Below are positions 58,224 through 64,000 of a DNA stretch of 64,000 nt, in pieces. The stretch is from CAYNSB01 sp964399625. Lineage in GTDB: Bacteria; Planctomycetota; Phycisphaerae; Phycisphaerales; UBA1924. A model generated the notes under the pieces. It was given only the letters and a program-made list of their open reading frames with translations. It made no database searches and was not told where the DNA came from. Every line of letters begins with the position of its first letter. Positions within the stretch are counted from its first letter, which is position 1. A program made the translations under genes and the position numbers. The stretch is from positions 1 to 64,000 of the forward strand of contig CAYNSB010000006.1 in assembly GCA_964399625.1 (NCBI GenBank), given 5' to 3'.

Positions 58224-58898
58224 CTATTCGCTCCCGCCGCCCCGCTGTTCGCCCGAATCGCCGCGGTGCCCGCGCACCGCGAGGAACCGGCGGATCTTCG
58301 CGAACGCCGCCTGTTTGCGGACGTTCAGCGTGGACGGGGCGATTCCCAGTCGGCGTGCCAATTCGCGGTCGGGCACGCCCGACGCCGCCAGCGTGACGAT
58401 GTGCCGCTCGTCCTCGTTCAGGCTCCCCGCCCCACCGCCCCGCAGGCAATCTCGCAGGCACTGCAGGGCGTCGGCAAGGTCGGACGCCACCTCCGGCTCG
58501 GGCCCGGACGAGGACCCCATTCCATCGAGCACCTCGGCGTCCACGCTCGCCTCGCTGGTCCGTCCGGACTGGCGCAGGTGCTGGAGCCACATCTTGAAGC
58601 CCACGGCGTAGATGAACGTGGAAATCGCGGACTTTTCGCGGTGGTACTTGCCCTCGCGGATCGCCTTCCACACCGCGGTCCAGGTGCGCTGCGAGAGATC
58701 GTCCGCCAGGTCCTCTCGCCCGCCGGACCGCTGCAGGAACAGGCGACGCAGGCTCGATCCGAGGCGGGCGTGGATCTGGTCGAAGGCTCCCTGGTTGCCG
58801 CCGATCGCGTCGCGCGTGAGGGCGTCGAGCGACTCGGCCAGCGCCCCGCGGGAGGGGGTTGGGCTGTGCGGAGTTGGCTCGGGCCTTGGGTCGGGCAT
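58224..58898 (-). CDS. Sigma-70-family (ECF-like) RNA polymerase sigma factor
   Basis: Regions 2 and 4 are visible: GNQGAFDQIHARLGSSLRRL, DLADDLSQRTWTAVWKAIRE, KSAISTFIYAVGFKMWLQHL and the later EDERHIVTLAASGVPDRELA, RRLGIAPSTLNVRKQAAFAK, IRRFL. The region-2 sequence departs from the usual ECF spacing. The start is uncertain: ATG 58898 (MPDPRPEP) is used; ATG 58928 is possible; neither has a ribosome site. It is followed by the dockerin-tailed membrane protein, likely its regulator, and is divergent from the DUF1573 operon. Confidence 0.82.
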   Translation of the reverse strand: MPDPRPEPTPHSPTPSRGALAESLDALTRDAIGGNQGAFDQIHARLGSSLRRLFLQRSGGREDLADDLSQRTWTAVWKAIREGKYHREKSAISTFIYAVGFKMWLQHLRQSGRTSEASVDAEVLDGMGSSSGPEPEVASDLADALQCLRDCLRGGGAGSLNEDERHIVTLAASGVPDRELARRLGIAPSTLNVRKQAAFAKIRRFLAVRGHRGDSGEQRGGGSE

Positions 58899-59095
58899 GA
58901 TTCGGGCTTTGGACGGAGCGACGCTCATGGGAGGGGGGAGGATGACAGATTGTCGGCCGGAGCGTGGTCCCGGCGTTCCGTAATTGTTCGAGCGCCGGGG
59001 GCTGTTCGTCGAAGAACGCTCGGAACCCGCCGGGTCCACGCGCGTGGGCGCGTCCGCGAACCCAAGGGCAACGAGGACCGCGAAAGGAACGATCC

Positions 59096-60334
59096 ATGAA
59101 GACGGGCACGATGCTGGTGGTGATGGCGGCGGGTCTGGCGATGGCGGGCTCGGCCCTGGCTCAGCAGGAGGGCGTCCTGACGGGCCGCATGCCCGACGGC
59201 ATGGCGAGCCCCGCGCAAGCGGCCGACGCGAACGCCCCGAAGATCGTCTTCGACAAGATGTCGCACGAGTTCGGGAAGATCTCCGACGAGAAGTCCGTCG
59301 AGACCGTCTTCAAGTTCACGAACACGGGCAAGAGCAAGCTCGTCTTTACCTCGCCGCCCAAGGGGAGCTGCGGGTGCACCGTCCCGTCGCTGGCCAAGAT
59401 GGAGTACGAGCCGGGCGAGAGCGGCGAGATGAAGATCATCTTCAACCCCGCCGGCAAGCACGGCGAGCAGAACACCCGCGTGTCGTTCTCGACGAACGAC
59501 CCGACGCAGAAGGACATCTCGCTGGCGATCCACTCCGTGGTCCGCCAGACGGTGTGGTTCGAGCCGCCGCTGGTCAGCTTCGGCGAGGTGGAGCTGGGCA
59601 AGACTCCCTCGCAGATCGTGAAGGTGAACGGGCCCGCGGGCGACTTCAAGGTCACCTATGCCAGCAGCACCAAGGGGCGCATCTTCGACATCAAGGTCCT
59701 GGACACTAAGGAGGTCGAGCTCGACGGCGAGAAGGTGAACCAGTCCACGATCGAGGTCACGTTCAACGGGAAGGCCCCGCGCGGCCCGGTGCAGGCGATG
59801 GCGACGGCCCGCACCACGCTCGCGACGCACCAGCTCGCCGACTTCCAGATCATGGCCGAGGTCGTCGGGGATGTGCAGGTCCTGCCGGTCCGCGTGTCGC
59901 TGGGCATGCTCGAGGCCGACAGCACCTGGGCCCGCGAGGTGAAGGTCAAGTCCCGCGGCGGGCACCCGTTCAAGATCACCAAGGTCGAGCAGCAGTCGAA
60001 TCTCACCGACGGGTTCGCGTCGGAGTTCAAGTCCGACGAGGGCTCCAACGACACGGCGTACACGATCAAGCTCACGGGCAAGCACCCGAGCAACCCGCTG
60101 ACGATCAACGGCAAGCTCTTGATCACAACGAACATCGAGGCCGACCCCGTCATCGAGGTGCCGCTTTCGGGCATGGTCCGCCCCAAGGGCGCGGTGCCCG
60201 CTCAGGGCGATCGCGGCGACAAGCCCGCCACCACTCCCGCGGGGCAGCCGATGATCCCCGCGGCGCACCCGGCCCCCGCGCCGGCCCCCGCAACGACGCC
60301 CGCCCAGCCCCAGAACCCCACCGCGCCCAAGTAG
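59096..60334 (+). CDS. Exported DUF1573 protein (412 aa)
   Basis: The signal peptide (MKTGTMLVVMAAGLAMAGSA to LAQ) leads to a DUF1573 domain at residues about 45-140: HEFGKISDEKSVETVFKFTN, KLVFTSPPKGSCGCTVPSL with its C-G-C motif, and ISLAIHSVVR. A second, weaker copy of the same beta-sandwich follows (VSFGEVELGKTPSQIVKVNG). The tail is Pro/Ala/Thr-rich. DUF1573 proteins occur in the planctomycete and Bacteroidetes envelope, roles mostly unknown. It heads an operon with a rhodanese and a MauE-like gene; AGGAAC lies before the ATG. Confidence 0.9.
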   Translation: MKTGTMLVVMAAGLAMAGSALAQQEGVLTGRMPDGMASPAQAADANAPKIVFDKMSHEFGKISDEKSVETVFKFTNTGKSKLVFTSPPKGSCGCTVPSLAKMEYEPGESGEMKIIFNPAGKHGEQNTRVSFSTNDPTQKDISLAIHSVVRQTVWFEPPLVSFGEVELGKTPSQIVKVNGPAGDFKVTYASSTKGRIFDIKVLDTKEVELDGEKVNQSTIEVTFNGKAPRGPVQAMATARTTLATHQLADFQIMAEVVGDVQVLPVRVSLGMLEADSTWAREVKVKSRGGHPFKITKVEQQSNLTDGFASEFKSDEGSNDTAYTIKLTGKHPSNPLTINGKLLITTNIEADPVIEVPLSGMVRPKGAVPAQGDRGDKPATTPAGQPMIPAAHPAPAPAPATTPAQPQNPTAPK

Positions 60335-60365
60335 TCCCGGCGAGGTTCGTCAACGGAGCGATTCC

Positions 60366-61073
60366 ATGCGCAGCATCCTCACGCAGGCGGCGGTGATCAT
60401 CGTGGTCGCGGGCGCTGTGGGCGGGTATTTCGCCTTCACACGCCCGCCGACGCTGGGCACGCCCGCCAGCCCGGGCGATCGCCCCGCGGCCGCGCCGGGC
60501 ACGTCGCCGGCAGCTCCAAAATCGGACGCGTCAACGTCGGGAACTTCCCCACAGGGTGGCACGACGAAGCCGGAATCCGGCACGACTGAGGACCCTTCGA
60601 AGAAGCCTTCGGACGGCAAGCAGACGCCCCCGCCGCAACCGAAGGTCGATCCAAAGCCGCCTCAGGCGAAGGCATCGCCGGCTGCGACACCCGCCAAGCC
60701 CGAGCGCATGATCTCGCTCGAGCGCGCCAAGAAGCTCTTTGACGATCAGTCGCTCGATGGCAAGTCCGTGGTCTTCGTCGATGCCCGCGAGTACTGGCAC
60801 TACACCGACGAGCACGTGCTGGGGGCGATGCACGTGGACAAGCGGTACTTCGACGGCGCGGCCCCCAAGAAGGTCCTCAATTACCTCCCGGGCAACGTCG
60901 TCGTCGTGTACTGCATGGGCGCGGATTGCACGGACAGCGAGGCCGTCGCCCAGCGGCTCGAGGCGCTCAACCTCAACATCGGGCCCATCTTCGTGATGAA
61001 GGACGGGCTGCCCGCGTGGATCAACGCGAAGTATCCGACGGCCAAGGGAGGGGAGGTCGGGTTCAGTGACTGA
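60366..61073 (+). CDS. Membrane-anchored rhodanese-domain protein (235 aa)
   Basis: An N-terminal anchor (LTQAAVIIVVAGAVGGYFAF) is followed by a Pro/Ala/Lys/Ser linker to about residue 110, then a rhodanese domain: VVFVDAREYWHYTDEHVLGA, HVDKRYF, and VVVYCMGADCTDSEAVAQRL. The active-site Cys loop is CMGADC, with Cys182 as the likely sulfur carrier. It sits in the same operon between a DUF1573 protein and a MauE-like protein. A sulfur-relay or thiol-redox function at the outer side of the membrane is suggested. GGAG precedes the ATG. Confidence 0.9.
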   Translation: MRSILTQAAVIIVVAGAVGGYFAFTRPPTLGTPASPGDRPAAAPGTSPAAPKSDASTSGTSPQGGTTKPESGTTEDPSKKPSDGKQTPPPQPKVDPKPPQAKASPAATPAKPERMISLERAKKLFDDQSLDGKSVVFVDAREYWHYTDEHVLGAMHVDKRYFDGAAPKKVLNYLPGNVVVVYCMGADCTDSEAVAQRLEALNLNIGPIFVMKDGLPAWINAKYPTAKGGEVGFSD

Positions 61074-61614
61074 CGCGAAGGGCGCTGCGGCGCAGGTCGG
61101 CCCGATCGCCGCGTGGTGGTCCCTCGCGGCGTTCGCGCTGCGCTACGCGCTCGCGTTCGTGTTCCTCATCGCCGCGTGGACGAAACTGCAGGCGATGCTC
61201 GTGCCCGGCACGATCGCCGAGGTGGGCGTGGCGGGCCCGGTGAACTTCCGCGAGGCGATCCACGCCTACCAGATGAACCTTCCGACGTGGGTCGAGCACT
61301 GGGCGACGTACGCCATCCCGCTCGCGGAGGTGCTCGTTGCCACCTGCCTTGTGCTTGGGCTGTGGGTCCGCGGGGCGTCGCTCGTGTTCATCGCGCTCAT
61401 CGGCGTGTTCCTCTACGGCATCCTCTCCGTGCTCAATCGCGGGCTGGACATCCACTGCGGATGCTTCGGACGCCTGGCGTTCTTCTGCGATCCAGACAAG
61501 CCCATCACGTGGTGCAAGGTGCGCGAGAACATCGCGTTCGCGTCCGCGGCGGGGCTGCTGCTGATTTTCGGCGGCGGACGGGCCTCGCTCGATGCCGTTG
61601 TGCGGAAGGCGTAA
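61066..61614 (+). CDS. MauE/DoxX-like membrane protein (182 aa)
   Basis: Four membrane segments are visible (SLAAFALRYALAFVFLIAAW, TYAIPLAEVLVATCLVLGLW, GASLVFIALIGVFLYGILSV and NIAFASAAGLLLIFGG). A Cys-rich loop (HCGCFGRLAFFCDPDKPITWC) with four Cys is typical of MauE/DoxD-like proteins, which support disulfide formation or quinone-linked oxidation outside the membrane. It starts at GTG and overlaps the rhodanese stop by 8 bases. With the DUF1573 and rhodanese genes it forms an operon likely handling reduced sulfur or disulfides. Confidence 0.88.
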   Translation: MTDAKGAAAQVGPIAAWWSLAAFALRYALAFVFLIAAWTKLQAMLVPGTIAEVGVAGPVNFREAIHAYQMNLPTWVEHWATYAIPLAEVLVATCLVLGLWVRGASLVFIALIGVFLYGILSVLNRGLDIHCGCFGRLAFFCDPDKPITWCKVRENIAFASAAGLLLIFGGGRASLDAVVRKA

Positions 61615-61712
61615 GGGACGCCGATCCGCTGGAATCGCGCCTAAACTTGGCTTTCCCACACCGTCGCCCGGACGCGTAGTCGCCCGGGCCGAAAGTCCAT
61701 GACGGAGCACCG

Positions 61713-61961
61713 ATGAGCAAGTTCAATCGTTTCAGCGCGACGCCCACGACCAAGACCAAGATCACCAAGACCGCCGGCTCGGGCAAGGTCTATGTGGACT
61801 GGAAGGACGTGGACAATCTCCGTCGCCTCATGACTCCCAACGGCAAGATCTACGGGCGCAAGCGCGCCGGCGCGACCGCCGCGGAGCAGCGCCTGCTCGC
61901 CCAGGCGATCAAGCGGGCCCGCTTCATGGCCCTGCTGCCGTACACCTCCGCGACGCTCTGA
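61713..61961 (+). CDS. rpsR: 30S ribosomal protein S18
   Basis: The 82-residue sequence has the S18 core: VDWKDVDNLRRLMTPNGKIY, GRKRAGATAAEQRLLAQAIK, RARFMALLPYTSATL. It binds 16S rRNA and S6 in the platform. Normally rpsR lies with rpsF, ssb and rplI; here it stands alone, as can happen in planctomycetes. GGAG lies before the ATG. Very high confidence in function. Confidence 0.97.
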   Translation: MSKFNRFSATPTTKTKITKTAGSGKVYVDWKDVDNLRRLMTPNGKIYGRKRAGATAAEQRLLAQAIKRARFMALLPYTSATL

Positions 61962-62029
61962 TCACGCGGGCAACGTCGGCGCCTCGCATCCACGGGTTGC
62001 CGCATGCGCGTTGGGCATGGAGGATGGGT

Positions 62030-62551
62030 GTGCTCAAGACCTCGGCGTTCTCACAGGCACCTGAGCGGAATTACCCGGGCATCGTCGCGCGCACGCGACT
62101 TGTCCCCGGTGCCGATCGCCAGACGATGATGCAAATCGCCGTGGACGCGCTCTGGGAGGCGCTGGGCACGCGCGGCGTCTCGTGGATCGGGTTCTACCTC
62201 AAGACACCCGACCGCGACGAGATGCTCCTGGGCCCGCGGCGCGACAAGCCCGCGTGCTCGCCCATCGGGATGCACGGCATGTGCGGGCGCTGCTGGCAGG
62301 AGAAACGACCCGTGCTCGTGCGCGATGTGCGCACGCTGGGCACGGGCTACATCGCCTGCGACCCGAAGGACCTGAGCGAGGCCGTGGTGCCGTGCTTCGA
62401 GCCCGATGGCTCGTGCTGGGGCGTGCTGGACGCGGACAGTTACGACGTCGGGGCGTTTGGCGATGCGGACATCGCGGGGCTGACACGCGTGATCGAGCAC
62501 CTGGGGCTGAGCACGCCGGTGCGCCCGGCGCCTCCGATCCTGCGCCTGTGA
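62030..62551 (+). CDS. GAF-domain free-methionine (R)-sulfoxide reductase-like protein
   Basis: The 173-residue protein is one GAF domain of the fRMsr type, which repairs free methionine-R-sulfoxide. GVSWIGFYLKTPDRDEMLLG, KPACSPIGMHGMCGRCW and GYIACDPKDLSEAVVPCF have Cys at the positions of the three catalytic Cys of E. coli fRMsr, plus an extra Cys; SCWGVLDADSYDVGAF ends the domain. The GTG at 62030 has GGAGG at 6 bases. An ATG six bases earlier has the site too close. A MsrB gene lies about 1.1 kb downstream. Confidence 0.86.
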   Translation: MLKTSAFSQAPERNYPGIVARTRLVPGADRQTMMQIAVDALWEALGTRGVSWIGFYLKTPDRDEMLLGPRRDKPACSPIGMHGMCGRCWQEKRPVLVRDVRTLGTGYIACDPKDLSEAVVPCFEPDGSCWGVLDADSYDVGAFGDADIAGLTRVIEHLGLSTPVRPAPPILRL

Positions 62552-62591
62552 CGGGATCGCTCCGTCGGTCGGCGCGCCGAACAATGCGCCC

Positions 62592-63452
62592 ATGACCATC
62601 CGCATCGAGCGTGTTCGCCCCGAGTGGGTCCCCGAGCTTGGGCGCATCTGCTTCGAGGCCTTCAGCGCTCTGCAGGATGAGCACGGCGTGGAGCGCGACT
62701 TCGACTCGCCCGACAGCGGCGCGATGATCGTCGGCATGTTCGCCTCGCGCGAGGATTTCGCGGGCTTCGCCGCGCTCGACGGCGACACGCTGCTGGGCTC
62801 GAACTTCCTGGGCTTCTCCGACGATGTCGCCGGCGTGGGCCCGATCACGGTGCGCCCGGACGTGCAATCGCGCGGCGTGGGGCGAATGCTCATGAACGCG
62901 GTGCTGGAGGAGGCGCGCCGACGCGGCATCGCGCGCGTGCGCCTGCTGCAGGAGGCGATCAACACCGCGTCCATCTCGCTGTACACGAGCCTGGGCTTTG
63001 ACTGGCGCGAGGCGTGCGCGCTGATGCGCCCCGCCATCGCCGCCGAGCCCGCGCCAGGCGTGCGCCCCGTCGAGGAGCGAGACCTGCCTGCGATCGAGGC
63101 GATCTCACTTCGGCACTACCACCACTCGCGCCGCAACGAGGTCGCGGCGTTCCTGCGGATGGGGCTTCCGGGCGTGCTGCTCGAGCGCGACCGACGCGCC
63201 ATCGGCTACTACTTCCCGGGCATGCTGGGGCACGGCTTCGCGGAGCTCGAGGCCGACCTGGCGATGCTCGTCACGCAGGCGATGCGCGAGGCCCCGCCCA
63301 TGTTCCACCGGTGCATCGTGCCCCTTGGCGAGCACGGGCTGCACCGGGCGCTGCTGGGCGCCGGCTGCCGCACCATCAAGTTGCTGAACTACATGAGCCT
63401 GGGCGAGTACACGCGCCCGCGCAGCGCCTGGATGCCGTGCATCGGGTTCTGA
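62592..63452 (+). CDS. Two-domain GNAT acetyltransferase (286 aa)
   Basis: The first half is a GNAT domain with the acetyl-CoA loop VRPDVQSRGVGRMLMNAVLE (Q/R-x2-G-x-G/A) near residue 95, followed by ASISLYTSLGFDWREA. The second half (from about 160) is another alpha/beta unit beginning VRPVEERDLPAIEAISL, less canonical, lacking a clear loop, and possibly a degenerate GNAT. The substrate is unknown. It is 40 bases after the GAF-domain gene and may share its message. Confidence 0.85.
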   Translation: MTIRIERVRPEWVPELGRICFEAFSALQDEHGVERDFDSPDSGAMIVGMFASREDFAGFAALDGDTLLGSNFLGFSDDVAGVGPITVRPDVQSRGVGRMLMNAVLEEARRRGIARVRLLQEAINTASISLYTSLGFDWREACALMRPAIAAEPAPGVRPVEERDLPAIEAISLRHYHHSRRNEVAAFLRMGLPGVLLERDRRAIGYYFPGMLGHGFAELEADLAMLVTQAMREAPPMFHRCIVPLGEHGLHRALLGAGCRTIKLLNYMSLGEYTRPRSAWMPCIGF

Positions 63453-63647
63453 TCGATTCCGGACCCGATCCATGCCTATTCAAACCGCGTTCGCACGCTC
63501 CAGAGCGGGGCAAACCGTTGGGCATCGCGCTCCGTAACCATCCATGCCCCGCCGACGTCGAATACACCAGTGGGCAAGGATCAGCGTGAGTGGGCGCACG
63601 ACGCCCGCGCCCGGCACGTTTGCGCCCCGCCCGCGCCCGGAGATTCC

Positions 63648-64000
63648 ATGAAAGCCACGACTCTCGCCATCCTCTTTCTTGCGGCCGTGCTCGTCGCCGC
63701 GGGCCTGACGCACGCGATGCGTTCGCGTCTGCTCGGCCCGGATGATGCCCCGCCGCCCTCGAACTCCCCCACTTCCAAGGACGCTCAATCAGTCATGAAA
63801 GCCACAGCCGAGAAGAAGGGCCCCGTGTACTCCCGCTCCGCGTACAACGTCACCCCCTACGAGCAGAGCAAGATCGACGAGCTCGCCAAGAAGCTCACGC
63901 CCGAGCAGGCCAAGGTGATCCTCAAGAAGGGCACCGAGCCCGCGTTCTGCGGCGACCTCACCGACAACCACAAGGACGGCACGTACATCTGCCGCTTGTG
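63648..64000 (+). CDS. msrB: Exported methionine-R-sulfoxide reductase MsrB, 3' end outside window
   Basis: MsrB reduces protein-bound methionine-R-sulfoxide. The signal/anchor (MKATTLAILFLAAVLVAAGL) is followed by a linker, then the domain start: YSRSAYNVTPYEQSKIDELA, KKLTPEQAKVILKKGTEPAF, CGDLTDNHKDGTYICRL. This matches the N-terminal half of MsrB up to the first zinc-ligand Cys (YIC), after which the window ends; the catalytic Cys lies beyond. GGAG lies before the ATG. Together with the fRMsr gene it suggests sulfoxide repair for both free and exported methionine. Confidence 0.93.
   Translation, partial: MKATTLAILFLAAVLVAAGLTHAMRSRLLGPDDAPPPSNSPTSKDAQSVMKATAEKKGPVYSRSAYNVTPYEQSKIDELAKKLTPEQAKVILKKGTEPAFCGDLTDNHKDGTYICRL

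Noticed and set aside
1..64000. CRISPR arrays, insertion sequences, tRNA or rRNA genes.
   Set aside because: No regularly spaced repeats, transposase-like genes or tRNA/rRNA-like sequences were found on reading the window.

Overview
The window is very GC-rich, coding-dense bacterial DNA that looks like a planctomycete of the class Phycisphaerae. Three things point there. Three proteins end in the Cys-rich 'GC-type' dockerin-like repeat (…TASDFTCFL…KFRAG…). One secreted protein ends in a PAPGS-type sorting tail. Many gene families are common in planctomycetes (DUF1573, DUF4349, H-x9-DG prepilins, many small lipoproteins). This assignment is inference. About 62 protein genes fill the window. 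I see no rRNA, tRNA, CRISPR array, insertion sequence or phage genes, and no gene-free stretch above 300 bases.

Layout. 1-6.4 kb (mostly minus): a prolyl oligopeptidase cut by the window edge, three overlapping small lipoprotein genes, an orphan nuoE, and DUF4337, nucleotidyltransferase, VOC and DUF6891 proteins. 6.5-8.9 kb: a TPP riboswitch, thiC and an overlapping 97-codon gene. 8.9-12.9 kb: two NAD(P)-binding epimerase-like proteins, a winged-helix regulator, two VOC proteins and a tandem HxlR-type regulator facing a near-consensus promoter. 13-26 kb: a secreted GH13 enzyme, a GT87-like membrane protein, a DinB/esterase pair, a methyltransferase, and many exported or lipid-anchored proteins (lamin-tail, DUF1579, PilZ, PAPGS-tailed, SYLF). 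26-33 kb: a UDP-galactopyranose-mutase-like flavoprotein, a LuxR-type regulator, a PLP decarboxylase and an M3 peptidase. 33-36 kb: two exported ClpP/crotonase-fold paralogues ending at a strong terminator; one keeps the serine nucleophile, the other has glycine there. 36-46 kb: CCA-adding-type enzyme, a DUF4230 membrane pair, GbsR-type regulator divergent from rmuC, an ECF sigma/DUF4349 pair and a cupin. 46-51 kb: ftsH, an LptE/BamD-like outer-membrane assembly pair and a Tat-exported epimerase. 51-59 kb: two dockerin-tailed secreted proteins (ADP-ribosylglycohydrolase and M23 peptidase), a dus gene with an inserted hairpin peptide, a lower-GC prepilin gene, and a sigma factor with a dockerin-tailed membrane partner. 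59-64 kb: a DUF1573-rhodanese-MauE operon, rpsR, a free-methionine sulfoxide reductase, a double GNAT protein and the start of msrB.

Cooperation and control. Many neighbours share ATGA or GTGA junctions and are probably translationally coupled (thiC/97 aa; esterase/DinB; sigma/DUF4349; LptE/BamD; DUF4230/partner). About a dozen genes lack a Shine-Dalgarno sequence but have a -10-like TANNNT hexamer 5-9 nt before the start codon, suggesting leaderless transcripts. The most unusual items are that signal, the protease/pseudo-protease pair, the dockerin-tailed membrane protein beside a sigma factor, and the hairpin peptide inside dus.
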